Shown: positions 46,170-55,403, counted from the first letter of the stretch. The stretch is 64,000 nucleotides of DNA from an uncultured bacterium (GCA_937889595.1 CALAOR010000032.1:1-64000), one strand, 5' to 3'. Numbers and translations are program-made. The notes: a model not told the origin generated them from the letters alone.

Positions 46170-46670
46170 ATGAAAAAGCCAATTTTGTTTATCGTGGTTC
46201 TATTGTTTGCTTTAAGCGCCGGACTCGCGGCAAAGGTCAGGATCGGCGGGCATGAGGTTTCCGATGAATCCTATCTTGGCGCAAAAGGGTTCGGGATCGG
46301 CATTGTGCTGGGAGTAACAAACGGCCTGAGCATAAAGAACTGGGTCAGCCGCAACAACGCGTTACAGTTTGACGCGAATTGGGATTTAAATTACGGGGCA
46401 ATGGGCCTGGGCGCGGCGTATTTGATCCACAATTTTGAATTCATTGAGGCGGATAACAATAAGTTCCCGCTGTATTTCGGCATAAAGGGCTGGGCATCTT
46501 TCGCGCCCGGAGGCATTGCGGCGGGCATACAGGTGCCGCTGGGAATAGCATGGATACCAAGGCGCGCGCCGATAGATGTTTTTATACAGGTAGAGCCGGG
46601 TATAAGCGTAATACCATCGGTGCATTTCGCGCCGGGTGGCGGGATCGGCATAAGGTTCTGGTTAAGTTAA
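46170..46670 (+). CDS. Small outer-membrane protein
   Basis: A 166-residue protein with signal peptide (FIVVLLFALSAGLAA). Gly-rich alternating strands (FGIGIVLGVTNGLSIKNW ... GGGIGIRFWLS) fit an eight-stranded barrel of the type with BAPKO_0422-like features. GGAGG lies 6 bases before ATG 46170. Function unknown. Confidence 0.65.
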   Translation: MKKPILFIVVLLFALSAGLAAKVRIGGHEVSDESYLGAKGFGIGIVLGVTNGLSIKNWVSRNNALQFDANWDLNYGAMGLGAAYLIHNFEFIEADNNKFPLYFGIKGWASFAPGGIAAGIQVPLGIAWIPRRAPIDVFIQVEPGISVIPSVHFAPGGGIGIRFWLS

Positions 46671-46766
46671 ACCAAGGCTCAAAATACGGCCAAAGAACAG
46701 TATATCAAGTGATAGTGCCGCCCATCATTGGTTCCTGAAAAAGTCCCGCATTGTGAAAGGGCATGG

Positions 46767-47672
46767 ATGAAAAAGAACCCCGTGTTATTGATAATTTCCA
46801 TTATTTTACTTTACACAACCTGGTCGTCCACGTACCTTGCCATACGCGTGGCTGTGCGGACCATACCTCCTTTGATTATGACCTCGTCCCGTTTTATAAT
46901 TGCGGGGATGCTTATGTACCTGCTTGCGCTTATGCGCGGGGAAAAACAGCCTGCCCCAAAGGAATGGCTCGCAGCGGCGCTGATAGGGACAATACTGTTC
47001 CTTATGTCAAACGTCCTGTTATGCGTTGCCGAACAGACTGTCGATTCAGGCGTATCGGCAATCGCCGTATCATCCGGCGCTTTGTGGATGTGCCTGTTCT
47101 CCGGGTTTTTCGGGAAGTGGCCAAGCAGGATAGAATGGCTCGGCATTATCACGGGTTTTGCGGGGATATTGATATTAAACCTTGGCGGCACGGCAAAAGG
47201 GAACCTAAGCGGCGGGCTCGTCCTTATATTATCAGCCATGATATGGTCATTCGGTTCTGTGTTAAGCAAAAAGATACGGGTGCCTTCCGGTTTTATGGGC
47301 AGCGGTATTGAGATGTTCTTTGGCGGATTGGCGAGCCTGATCACGGCCGTTTTACTCCGCCAGAATTTCAACATACACCCTTCGGCTGAATCCATAACAG
47401 CGCTTATATATTTAATTATCGTGGGCGGCATGGTGGGATTTTCTTCATTTATGTACGTGTTGCAGAATGCAAGGCCGGCGCTTGCGTCAAGCTACGCATA
47501 CGTGAATACGATCGGAGCGGTATTTTTGGGCGCCATACTTTTAAAAGAAAAGATCAGCGCGTCCGAGATAGGCGCCCTTATTGTCGTGGTGGCAGGGGTT
47601 GTAATCGTCGCGACAGCGCACACTTGGCCGGGGCAGAAGGCCAAATTTTCTGATGAAAATTTGGAAGGGTAA
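46767..47672 (+). CDS. EamA/DMT-family transporter
   Basis: A 301-residue inner-membrane protein with ten helices in two EamA repeats (about 6-130 and 143-283). Typical features: WSSTYLAIRVAVRTIPPL near the start, and ALASSYAYVNTIGAVFLGA in the second repeat. It resembles YedA-type permeases that export amino acids or metabolites; the substrate is not known. Start ATG 46767 follows GAAAGGG. Confidence 0.88.
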   Translation: MKKNPVLLIISIILLYTTWSSTYLAIRVAVRTIPPLIMTSSRFIIAGMLMYLLALMRGEKQPAPKEWLAAALIGTILFLMSNVLLCVAEQTVDSGVSAIAVSSGALWMCLFSGFFGKWPSRIEWLGIITGFAGILILNLGGTAKGNLSGGLVLILSAMIWSFGSVLSKKIRVPSGFMGSGIEMFFGGLASLITAVLLRQNFNIHPSAESITALIYLIIVGGMVGFSSFMYVLQNARPALASSYAYVNTIGAVFLGAILLKEKISASEIGALIVVVAGVVIVATAHTWPGQKAKFSDENLEG

Positions 47673-47907
47673 GGAGGAAGGGTTTAGGAGTAAGGAAAAC
47701 GGTTGGTACCATAAAACTATCAGGAAATTTATTGCTGCTTACATTTAATTCTTAAATCCGGCCCGCAGCTTAATCTCTTATTTACTTCATGCCAACAGCA
47801 GGATATAATGAACTTGGGTTTGCGTAGGGATTAGATTGCGCGTTTATACCGGGAGAAACGGTTTAAGATACCAAACGGGATGTTGACAATGCTTTTAAGG
47901 AGGCAAC

Positions 47908-48798
47908 ATGAAAAACATGCTTTACGGAATGGTTATAATCTCGGTTATTTCTTTTGTCGTATCAGGATGCGCCAAGAGTCATAACCCGTCTTCGCCGCTG
48001 ATACAGCCGACCGATACAGCGATCGGGACGGCGACTGTGACGGAAACTATTTCCCCAACTTTTTCCATCACGCAAACAGAGACCGTTTCCCAAACTTTTT
48101 CCATTACACAAACAGAGACTGTTTCCCCAACTTTTTCCATTACACAAACAGCAACGCCGACTCTGACAGCAACGGCGTCGCCTACGATTACGCCCTTATA
48201 TGAAAGTTTCAGGCGGGGGGTTTATCCCGACGCTTCCTACGCCGGAGTGGCTGATGCCGAAATATATAAAAACTATCCGGATTCCAATTGGGGCGGATGT
48301 GCAGGTTATGGCGCGGGTGTATTGGCCACGTCAATACTCCGCTCGCTGGTGAAGTATGATGTTTCTTCCATAAGCACCGGGGTATATGTGGTAAAAAGCA
48401 CAATAACAGTGCAAAAATTTTATTGCGCCGGGGGAATAAGCCAGCTTTTTTACCCCTTGACCGCGGATTTTATTGAAGGCAACGGCTGCAATGTTACGAC
48501 AACCGGAACTGCAACATGGAACAGCAGCGGATCCGCGCCCTGGACCGCGCAGGGCGGCGATTACCAGGCGTCGCCCGCAAGCGACCCGCTCGCCATTGAC
48601 TGCGGTTTTCAGTCGTTCACATTCACGCTGAGCAATCCGGTTGTCGAAGGATGGATAAACAGCCCTTCGGGCAACCATGGGTTGATCCTGATCGCCGCTG
48701 ATGAGGTAAATGACGCGAACGCTTTCCGCATGTCTTCGTCGGAATCGACGGACCCCAATTACAGGCCGCTGCTGGAAATTTATTATTACAGGCCTTAA
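47908..48798 (+). CDS. DNRLRE-domain lipoprotein
   Basis: A 296-residue lipoprotein (lipobox at 18-21, VSGC). A short linker has SPTFSITQTETV repeated three times (24-nt to 36-nt periodic). The C-terminal domain of about 200 residues is a DNRLRE type: SYAGVADAEIYKNYPDSNWG, RSLVKYDVSSI, and the end NYRPLLEIYY. Such domains lie on surface proteins and may bind carbohydrate. AAGGAGG is before the ATG. Fourth protein in the window with a Thr-rich linker. Confidence 0.8.
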   Translation: MKNMLYGMVIISVISFVVSGCAKSHNPSSPLIQPTDTAIGTATVTETISPTFSITQTETVSQTFSITQTETVSPTFSITQTATPTLTATASPTITPLYESFRRGVYPDASYAGVADAEIYKNYPDSNWGGCAGYGAGVLATSILRSLVKYDVSSISTGVYVVKSTITVQKFYCAGGISQLFYPLTADFIEGNGCNVTTTGTATWNSSGSAPWTAQGGDYQASPASDPLAIDCGFQSFTFTLSNPVVEGWINSPSGNHGLILIAADEVNDANAFRMSSSESTDPNYRPLLEIYYYRP

Positions 48799-48807
48799 TA
48801 AATGCCT

Positions 48808-48813
48808 TATAAT
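48808..48813 (+). promoter_or_regulatory. -10 element, six bases before ATG (GT9 gene)
   Basis: TATAAT at 48808-48813, then six bases, then ATG 48820. No Shine-Dalgarno. A weak -35 (ATTACA, 17-18 bases upstream) lies in the end of the preceding gene. Same geometry as LacI regulator 1. Confidence 0.5.
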
Positions 48814-48819
48814 CCTTCC

Positions 48820-49836
48820 ATGAAATCCAAACAGCAAATATACCTCAAAAAGATAAACAGCGTCCTGTTTGTCAGGCTTGGCAAGCTCGGGGATATGATG
48901 GTCTCAAGCATGCTTATCAACCGCGTCAGGCGCGCTTATCCAAACCTTAAAATAGGCCTCATAACCCTGCCCAGGAGCAGGGAACTTTTTAAATATAATA
49001 AGGATATAAATATCCTCAAAACCTGGCTGCCCGTGACCCTGCCCCTGCTTGCGCTGACCGAGAGAATACGCGGGTGGGACCTTTTGGCCGACTTAAATGA
49101 CGAGCCGTCCCGCAGGTCGCTGCTTGCGCTGCGCCTGATAAGGCCGAAACAAAGCATGGCTTTTAAAAACTCAAAAAGCACGGGCGTTTTTGATATTACC
49201 GTGCCGACCCTGGAAAAGGAAAAAAGTCATGTCCTTGACAGGCTTGGAGTTTATTTGCAGGCGCTCGGAATAAACAAAAATAAAAATGAAATGAAGCCTT
49301 TTGTTTCATTAGCTCACGGTTCCCTTGACAACGTTAAAATGGCGCAGGATAAAATAACGAAAAAAAAAGGGGCAATAGTCGCGCTGAATATCTCGGCCGG
49401 CCATGAATCCCGCTACTGGGGGCTTGAAAAGTGGGAAACGCTTGCAAAGTCCCTGCTCAGGGTATCGCCAAAAGTATACCTGAGGGTCCTTTACGCGCCT
49501 GCGGATGAAAAGCTTGCGGCTGTACTCAGGGAAAAACTGCCTGCTGAAAGGCTGATGCCGCCTGGGGGCGGGTCCCTGAACGGATTTTTAACTGATATTG
49601 CCGCAGCCGATATGCTGGTGTCGCCCGATACATCCGCGGTACATGCCGCATGTGCTTTCGGCGTGCCTGTTCTCGGGCTCTACCCCGAACCATATTGGAA
49701 TTTTGTTTCATGGAAACCGCTTGGAAAGAAAAATTATGCGATCCGTTCCACCAAAGATGGGGTTGCCTCAATTGCCGCAGATGAGGCTGTAAAGGCGGCG
49801 GTGAATATGGCAAAAAAGATAATTAACAGGCTGTAA
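48820..49836 (+). CDS. Glycosyltransferase family 9 (heptosyltransferase-like)
   Basis: A 338-residue protein of the ADP-heptose:LPS heptosyltransferase family. N-terminal VLFVRLGKLGDMMVSSMLIN, and C-terminal donor site MLVSPDTSAVHAACAFGVPVLGLY. In diderms it adds heptose or another sugar to lipopolysaccharide core in the inner leaflet. An ATG six codons earlier (48802) is possible, but TATAAT lies between it and the chosen start. The presence of this enzyme supports an LPS-type outer membrane. Confidence 0.88.
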   Translation: MKSKQQIYLKKINSVLFVRLGKLGDMMVSSMLINRVRRAYPNLKIGLITLPRSRELFKYNKDINILKTWLPVTLPLLALTERIRGWDLLADLNDEPSRRSLLALRLIRPKQSMAFKNSKSTGVFDITVPTLEKEKSHVLDRLGVYLQALGINKNKNEMKPFVSLAHGSLDNVKMAQDKITKKKGAIVALNISAGHESRYWGLEKWETLAKSLLRVSPKVYLRVLYAPADEKLAAVLREKLPAERLMPPGGGSLNGFLTDIAAADMLVSPDTSAVHAACAFGVPVLGLYPEPYWNFVSWKPLGKKNYAIRSTKDGVASIAADEAVKAAVNMAKKIINRL

Positions 49837-49883
49837 CTTTTTTGCCGCGGTTTAAATAAAAAAAACCGATGAAAACTTTTTTG

Positions 49884-49892
49884 TGTTATAAT
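49884..49892 (+). promoter_or_regulatory. Extended -10 promoter of the FHA-cyclase gene
   Basis: TGTTATAAT matches TGnTATAAT. It rules out the ATG at 49869 and points to a start at 49914 or later. Confidence 0.5.
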
Positions 49893-49931
49893 TGTCCAAT
49901 ACCAGAACCTAAAATGCGGAGGATGCGGAAC

Positions 49932-51065
49932 GTGAAACTTACTTTCAATTGCGGCGTATGCGGCAAACAGGAAACCCTCGAACTTTCGGATAAAAATAAA
50001 ACTTACATCATAGGCCGGGATATTGACGGCCTGGATGTAAAACTTTGTTCGGACGAGAAAAGTACACTATCGCGCATACAGGCCCATATAAAATGGGACA
50101 GGAACAACTGGCGCATATTTGACGGGTGGCCGCCTGAAAGCGTAAGCAAGCAGGAAACCAAGATATCAAAGGCTTCCATGGCGGGCACATTCATGAAAAG
50201 AAGCACTGAGATCCGTATGATGCAGTACGGCGTAGGGGAGGAACTCAGGCATGGCGATATTGTTTATTTTGTTGTGACAGCCAAGTCTGACAGGGCGTCA
50301 ATAAATACATGGCTGAAAACAGCGGGTCCTGACGCGCTGGCGGTTTTTTATAAATATAACGGCTTTTTATTCCCTGAAGACGCCGAGCATTATGAAGGGT
50401 TCAAGTATAAAGTAACCATAGACGCGAAAGAACCGCAGGAAACCCAGGCCGGGTCAAAAAACCTCTATGCGACCAAAGGCCTGGCCCGGCAGCTTGAGCC
50501 GGGAAAGATTTACTACAACGCATGCGTCAGCTTTGATATACGTTCCAGCACTGAAGCTGATCTTGAAACACAGCGTAACCACTGGATACCCCAGTTTAAT
50601 TCCATATTCAACGATTTGCTGGTAGATTACAGTAATTATCTCCTGATACTGGTGGGCGACGGGGCATATGTGTGTTTCCTGGGAGACCGGGAGGATGAAG
50701 ACGTCAATTTCAAGTTTGCCACCAGATTTATCGAGAAGCTTCACCTGATAAACGCCGAGAACAAAAAAAAGAAGATCAAGGAATGGAAGATACGCATAGC
50801 CGTGAATAACGGCAAGGACCTTCTTTCGCAGGTGGATGTGGCCGGACAAAAGAGCCTGAATGTGTACGGCAATACAATTACCATAACTTCCAGGCTCATG
50901 TCGCATGCGAAATCAGAAGGCGATGAGATAATCGTGGGCATACCGTTCCATCAGGAATTTAACAACAAAAAGTTTTACAAGACAAACTACCAGCAAACCC
51001 CGGGGGAAACAGTGGATAAAAACGGGGTGCTGCATCATTATTATATATATAAAAGGATTATTTGA
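49932..51065 (+). CDS. FHA domain plus class III nucleotide cyclase
   Basis: A 377-residue soluble protein. It begins with a CGVCG knuckle, then an FHA domain (about 20-125: TYIIGRDIDGLDVKL, STLSRIQAHIKW), which binds phospho-Thr. Residues about 180-370 form a class III adenylate/guanylate cyclase domain: YNACVSFDIRSST (metal Asp) and LLILVGDGAYVCFLG (second Asp). It would couple a Ser/Thr kinase signal to cAMP or cGMP production. No kinase gene is in the window. GTG 49932 has GGAGG 9 bases upstream; ATG 49914 and 49923 are alternatives. Confidence 0.78.
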   Translation: MKLTFNCGVCGKQETLELSDKNKTYIIGRDIDGLDVKLCSDEKSTLSRIQAHIKWDRNNWRIFDGWPPESVSKQETKISKASMAGTFMKRSTEIRMMQYGVGEELRHGDIVYFVVTAKSDRASINTWLKTAGPDALAVFYKYNGFLFPEDAEHYEGFKYKVTIDAKEPQETQAGSKNLYATKGLARQLEPGKIYYNACVSFDIRSSTEADLETQRNHWIPQFNSIFNDLLVDYSNYLLILVGDGAYVCFLGDREDEDVNFKFATRFIEKLHLINAENKKKKIKEWKIRIAVNNGKDLLSQVDVAGQKSLNVYGNTITITSRLMSHAKSEGDEIIVGIPFHQEFNNKKFYKTNYQQTPGETVDKNGVLHHYYIYKRII

Positions 51066-51257
51066 TCCTGCCCAGCGGGTAAAAATTTCATCCGTGCCGG
51101 ACACGATAAGGGATTTCATGGTTTTATAGGGACTTCCTACAGTATATCCGTAATCCACATTCCGCAATTTAAGTAATTGACTACATTATTAACCGTGATA
51201 TAATCATATTCATTGATGTTTTGGTATTCGATATGCTATTTCTAAATGGAGGGCAGG

Positions 51258-52334
51258 ATGAAAAAACCGGTACTCTTATTATTATCTTTATTATTGATTA
51301 TTTCTTTGCCTATATTTGCCGAGGATAAACCTGCCGATCCGTCAGCCGGCGTCGGCGTGCAGGGGGATATTTCTATGGATGCCTCGCAACTATTGTCTGA
51401 TGATACGGCATCACCCGCAAAAGCGCCGCAGGGTGATGTTTCCGTGCAGGGCAGTATCTCGACGGACGCTTCACAGGCCATGCCTGACATTCCTGGAACG
51501 CCGGGAGGGACTCCGCAGGATCCAGGGCAGCTTATGCCTGATAATTCAGGCGCACCGGAGCAAGGGGCAACAGGGCTCGAGGGAATGGACCAGATGCCCG
51601 GGGACACCGCAGCGCAGCCGCAGACAGTGACCGCGCAAAAACAGTCAAAACCCGCGCCTGCGGCAAAAAAAGTTCCCGCTCCCGTCAAACCGCCGCTGCC
51701 AAAATACAAAGCAGTTCCTTACACCAATGACCTGCGTATTATGGACGCAAAAACCGGCGAGCTGGGGCAGGTTGATACGCTGCACCGTTACATGGACTGG
51801 AGGGTCAAGGCATCCACTTCCATGGAAAAGAAAAAACACTTCCCGACGGACACCAACGATTTAAACGCGTATACGGCGTGGGTTGAGAATAAGGACGGTT
51901 ACGGCGAAGGCGAGAGTTTAACCCTGTATATGGACCCGATCTATTTTTCGGCGATTGAGGAAGGCGGAGTTGACTCCGTGAAATGCACGGGGCTTAAGAT
52001 CATTAACGGATATAATAAGTCACACGAAGACTGGTTCAATAATTCCAGGGTTAAAATAATGAAAATATACCAAAATAACAAACCTTTCTGCCTGATAGAA
52101 CTTTATGATTCCACAAACTGGCAGGATATAAAATTTAAAAAGCCGATGATGATAAAACCCGGCGACACGATAAAGGCTAAAATTGTCGAGGTTTTTGAAG
52201 GGTACAAATACGCAAACGCGGCTATAACCGAGTTCCTGCTTGTAGGAAAACCGGGCGGCAGTGTCATAGGTTATGACCAGATGAACGGAAAGTCCATGAC
52301 TAACGTAAGGAACGGCGGGATGTATTTCAAATAA
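51258..52334 (+). CDS. Exported protein with NADase-type glycan-binding-like domain
   Basis: A 358-residue protein. Signal peptide 1-21 (LLLLSLLLIISLPIFA), then about 120 residues of low-complexity Pro/Gln/Asp/Ala with a repeated VQGDISMDASQ unit, then AAKKVPAPVKPPLPK. The C-terminal 210 residues show NDLNAYTAWVENKDGYGEGE, LKIINGYNKSHEDWFNNSRV and KIMKIYQNN. This pattern is that of the discoidin-like domain annotated as NADase-type glycan-binding. A periplasmic or surface ligand-binding role is inferred. GGAGGGCAGG precedes ATG 51258. Confidence 0.7.
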   Translation: MKKPVLLLLSLLLIISLPIFAEDKPADPSAGVGVQGDISMDASQLLSDDTASPAKAPQGDVSVQGSISTDASQAMPDIPGTPGGTPQDPGQLMPDNSGAPEQGATGLEGMDQMPGDTAAQPQTVTAQKQSKPAPAAKKVPAPVKPPLPKYKAVPYTNDLRIMDAKTGELGQVDTLHRYMDWRVKASTSMEKKKHFPTDTNDLNAYTAWVENKDGYGEGESLTLYMDPIYFSAIEEGGVDSVKCTGLKIINGYNKSHEDWFNNSRVKIMKIYQNNKPFCLIELYDSTNWQDIKFKKPMMIKPGDTIKAKIVEVFEGYKYANAAITEFLLVGKPGGSVIGYDQMNGKSMTNVRNGGMYFK

Positions 52335-52352
52335 TACGCCTGATAAAATATC

Positions 52353-52382
52353 AAAGGGCGGTGCTATGCGCCGCCCTTTTTT
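52353..52382 (+). terminator. Terminator after the glycan-binding-like gene
   Basis: AAAGGGCGG and CCGCCCTTT arms around a short loop, followed by TTTTT; it ends just before the next gene's ribosome binding site. Confidence 0.85.
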
Positions 52383-52396
52383 AATTGAGGTGTTTT

Positions 52397-52993
52397 GTGG
52401 GTCTTAGAAAAGCAGCCTGTATAATGCTCGCCTTGGTGATCATTTCCGCGCCGCTTACAGCAGCCGATACGACCGAAAGCTGGATGGGCGCGGATTCAGG
52501 GGCGCAGGACTTATATAAACCGACTGTAAAAAATGAGGACATGTCATTTCTGCAGCCCATAGAAATGTGCGGTATGGCAGCGGGGATCTATCTCGCATGC
52601 AGGTCCGGTATAATGAGCAACTCTATGGCCGTATACAAAACAAAAACGGATATATGGTCGACTGTAAGTAATACCGGGATTGTGGCATTGACCGTATTCG
52701 CCGGGGCGTTAATAGGCGGGGTGGCAACCGCCACGGCTTTCGGGCCCATGGACCCGGATTTTGAGACCATAAAGGAACTGAATTTATCCGGCGGTGCAAG
52801 GACAACCATGGTTATTTCAGGCGCGCTTTTGATGGGCGCAGGCGGTTATATGGGATACAGGGTGGGCGGGCAATCCCCCGGTAAATACGGTGAAGCAATA
52901 CTAATAGGTTCGCTTGCGGGCGCCATTGTGGGGTCATATTTGGGGGAACTCCTCGGCAAACTTATGTTTGGGGAACAGAAGAAAATAAAATAA
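52397..52993 (+). CDS. Membrane protein with glycine-rich helices
   Basis: A 198-residue protein beginning with a signal-type segment (ACIMLALVIISAPLTAADT), then three further hydrophobic Gly/Ala-rich helices (MAAGIYLACRSGI, VFAGALIGGVATATAF, AILIGSLAGAIVGSYLG). The Gly-zipper pattern resembles small outer- or inner-membrane proteins. GTG 52397 follows GAGGTG; the reading extends upstream to 52385. No family recognised. Confidence 0.55.
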   Translation: MGLRKAACIMLALVIISAPLTAADTTESWMGADSGAQDLYKPTVKNEDMSFLQPIEMCGMAAGIYLACRSGIMSNSMAVYKTKTDIWSTVSNTGIVALTVFAGALIGGVATATAFGPMDPDFETIKELNLSGGARTTMVISGALLMGAGGYMGYRVGGQSPGKYGEAILIGSLAGAIVGSYLGELLGKLMFGEQKKIK

Positions 52994-53028
52994 TGCGGCC
53001 GCAGTGTATAGATGTAGAGACTGTTGGA

Positions 53029-53150
53029 AAAGCCAGCAAAGGGCGGGCAGCATGATATGCTGCCCCTACAAGTGCAGGCAGATATTTGTAGGGGTCGAAT
53101 ATTATTCGACCCCTAACGATGGCTTTTAGGGGTTTTCCGACAGTATCATA
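53029..53150. repeat. Nested palindromic repeat (third type)
   Basis: An outer imperfect inverted repeat CTGTTGGAAAAGCCA ... TGGCTTTTAGGGGTTTTCCGACAG encloses two hairpins: GGGCAGCAT/ATGCTGCCC and TAGGGGTCGAATA/TATTCGACCCCTA. Size and structure suggest a REP-like or MITE-like unit. Confidence 0.75.
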
Positions 53151-53196
53151 AATAAAACAATCCGGGTGTTGGCTGGATAAAAATCAAGGTGAAAAA

Positions 53197-54033
53197 ATGG
53201 GAATCGAAGAAAAAATAATATACGAAGACGACGATTATGTGGTTGTAAACAAGGACTCAGGTATGCTCGCGATACCCGACAGGTATAACAAGGACCTGCC
53301 GAACCTGTATGACATGCTGACCGAAAAATACGGCAAGATTTTCATAGTGCACAGGCTCGACAAGGACACCAGCGGCGCCATAATATTCGCTAAAAATCCT
53401 GAAGCGCACAGGGACTTGAGCATAAAGTGGGAAGAAGGCGGGGTATCAAAAACATATTACGCGCTGGTAACCGGAAGGTTTGATGAGGCGCAGGGCAACA
53501 TAAACCTGCCGATAGGACCCTTAAAAAAGAAAAAAGGCGTAATGGTCGTAGATAAGCGCAACGGCAAGGAAGCTTTTACCAGCTACAAGGTGCTTGAAAA
53601 ATACAGGGAATACACGTATCTGGAAGTTACCCCCAAGACCGGCCGCACCCACCAGATCAGGGTGCACCTGGCCGCGATAGGCCACCCGCTCGTGGTCGAT
53701 CCGCTGTACAACAGGAAAGAGGCAATACTTAACCTGGGAAAAAGGGAAGAAAAAATAGAACCGCAGAATTTCAAGACAAAAAAGAAGCAGGAAATAAAGC
53801 CAAAAATATCGAAGGAAATGCTTGAAAAGATCAGGAAGCAGGCCGAAGAAAAAAGCAAGGCCGCGCCGATCATAGGCCGTTTGCCTCTGCACGCGGGCAA
53901 GATAAGGTTCATGCACTACAGGACGAACGAGTTCGTGGAAATAGAGGCGCCGATGCCCAAAGACATGAGGACGACGCTGGATGTGCTGAGCCTGCAGAGT
54001 TTCTTTATGAACAAGGAAAAAAAGACGCTGTAA
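53197..54033 (+). CDS. RluA-family pseudouridine synthase
   Basis: A 278-residue enzyme that isomerises uridine in RNA. Catalytic motif VHRLDKDTSG with Asp55; other family motifs TGRTHQIRVHLAAIGHPLV and the C-terminal PLHAGKIRF type segment. An insertion of about 55 Lys/Glu-rich residues (190-245) splits the usual LHA region from the core. No S4 domain. Specific target (23S, tRNA) cannot be told. Confidence 0.9.
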   Translation: MGIEEKIIYEDDDYVVVNKDSGMLAIPDRYNKDLPNLYDMLTEKYGKIFIVHRLDKDTSGAIIFAKNPEAHRDLSIKWEEGGVSKTYYALVTGRFDEAQGNINLPIGPLKKKKGVMVVDKRNGKEAFTSYKVLEKYREYTYLEVTPKTGRTHQIRVHLAAIGHPLVVDPLYNRKEAILNLGKREEKIEPQNFKTKKKQEIKPKISKEMLEKIRKQAEEKSKAAPIIGRLPLHAGKIRFMHYRTNEFVEIEAPMPKDMRTTLDVLSLQSFFMNKEKKTL

Positions 54034-54269
54034 TGTCGATCTTACATGCGGCGTAGGGGTGACGCGCTGCGTCACCCGAACGTGGGCATTTGAAACCGGG
54101 TTTGAAAGACGGCTTAGAGGCCGACGCGCGGCGAAAATTCGGGAACGGCTCTGAAACTACGCTTGTCTTCTACTCTACTGACCCCGGACCGCCCCTTGTT
54201 ATCGCGGCAGCGCACAAACAAATTGAAACGGCATTATTACACACGTATGTAAAAATGTCTTGACTAATT
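54034..54269. other. Intergenic region: palindrome and intron-end fragment
   Basis: GTGACGCGCTGCGTCAC (54058-54074) is a palindrome of REP-like look. Bases 54131-54180 (GGGAACGGCTCTGAAACTAC then TACTCTACTG) match the 3' ends of the intron-related copies at 59572-59664 and 60888-60982. Confidence 0.6.
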
Positions 54270-54605
54270 TACATAGCTGATGAAGCCGCCAGGTTTGAAA
54301 ACTTCACTGCGCTCGAACTGCTTGCCCGTGTGGACCTGTGGAATGACGCGGGAAGCGGCAAATACGCCCTTAATTTCGTACGCAACAGGGACGGTAAAGA
54401 AACCGATTTTCTTATCACAAAAAACAATGTCCCGTATTTGTTGGTTGAGGCCAAACTGAATGAAACAAAGATAGATCCGCATCACATCACAAATTCTGAA
54501 AAGCTTGGTAAAATACCGTTTGTTCAGGTTACGGCAAAAGAAAATGCATATAGAAAAGAAAGTAATTTAACCTGGGCGGTATCTGCTTCAAGGTTTTTTG
54601 GCTGA
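54270..54605 (+). pseudogene. 3' remnant of an AAA ATPase (DUF4143 part)
   Basis: About 111 codons reading AARFENFTALELLARVDLWND, then NRDGKETDFLITKNNVPYLL and VEAKL. This is the C-terminal nuclease-like segment (DUF4143, E.DFL...VEAK) of a widespread family of AAA ATPases of about 400 residues. The ATPase part is absent, and there is no start codon before GTG 54330. It is likely a deletion remnant. Confidence 0.75.
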
Positions 54606-54704
54606 TAAATATGAGAGGTTAGGGGTAAACCTTAAAGCGGTAGATAGCCCCCGTCGGAACTGCAGGGATTGGCTCTGAATTTGCGTAATCCCGTGTTTTT
54701 ACCA

Positions 54705-54740
54705 TCAACAATTTGCTCAGTCAACTGAGCAAATTGTTGA
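54705..54740. other. 17-bp perfect palindrome upstream of the nucleotidyltransferase gene
   Basis: TCAACAATTTGCTCAGT, two bases, and its exact complement. It lies 120 bases before the gene at 54861. It could be an operator, a recombination site or a transcript hairpin without T-tract. Confidence 0.75.
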
Positions 54741-54790
54741 CAAGAAATTAAAGCAGCACCACTTTCATCAATAATTTAATTGACAAAACA

Positions 54791-54853
54791 TAACTTATAA
54801 TATATTATATGTTTATAAAATAAATTATAAGTACGCATAATAAATTATAAGGC
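54791..54853 (+). promoter_or_regulatory. AT-rich control region with direct repeats
   Basis: AATAAATTATAAG occurs twice in direct orientation (about 54820-54852), after a palindromic CTTATAATATATTATATG segment. The next gene starts with a HTH domain, so these are candidate autoregulatory sites. Confidence 0.5.
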
Positions 54854-54860
54854 GGTAAAA

Positions 54861-55403
54861 ATGACCAATAAAAACCCTTTACTTGAGGGCACAAACAGTC
54901 TGAAAGTCCTGTCGTATATTTCCGGTCGTCCCGGGGAGGGCATCCTGGCCAAGGAAATAGAATCCGCCACCGGCATAAGCACCATGGGGGTATACCTGGC
55001 GCTTAAAGAGTTTGAAGCCGTTTCGTATGTGACGGCGGACAAAAAAGGGAAATCCTTCACTTACAGGCTTAACCACAAAAATCCGCAGATAAAACAATTC
55101 AAAGCACTTAAAAATGTCATAGACATCGGGCCTCTTGTTGAAAAGCTGAAGGAATACTCCGAAAAAATCATCCTGTTCGGCAGCGCGGCAAGGGGTGAAG
55201 ACGGCTTTGACAGTGATTATGACCTTTTCATAGCAACGGAAGAAAAGGAAAGCGTCCTGGAAGTCCTCGGGAAATTCAAAAGCAGACGAAAAATACAGGC
55301 AAAGGCTGCGGGGGCCGTGGAATTGGCCGATATAAAAAAGAATGACGCTGTATTTTATAATGAGGTGATGCGGGGAATAACGCTCTGGGAAAGTGAAAAA
55401 TGA
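54861..55403 (+). CDS. Winged-helix plus nucleotidyltransferase fusion (MNT-like)
   Basis: A 180-residue protein. Residues 8-68 are a winged helix-turn-helix (GILAKEIESATGISTMGVYL). Residues 90-175 are a minimal nucleotidyltransferase: IILFGSAARGEDGFDSDYDLF, with Gly-Ser and the two Asp of the DxD motif. MNT proteins pair with HEPN toxins and inactivate them by adding AMP (known for MntA-HepT). Here the antitoxin also carries its own DNA-binding domain. The next reading frame overlaps by four bases. AAGGCGG lies before ATG. Confidence 0.85.
   Translation: MTNKNPLLEGTNSLKVLSYISGRPGEGILAKEIESATGISTMGVYLALKEFEAVSYVTADKKGKSFTYRLNHKNPQIKQFKALKNVIDIGPLVEKLKEYSEKIILFGSAARGEDGFDSDYDLFIATEEKESVLEVLGKFKSRRKIQAKAAGAVELADIKKNDAVFYNEVMRGITLWESEK

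Noticed and set aside
48331-48837. 168-codon minus-strand frame
   Set aside because: Antisense to the DNRLRE lipoprotein, with unlikely composition.
54237-54255. TTACACACGTATGTAA, similar to the CACGTG-centred operator
   Set aside because: The core is CGTATG rather than CACGTG, and it lies next to a gene remnant, not a carbohydrate gene.
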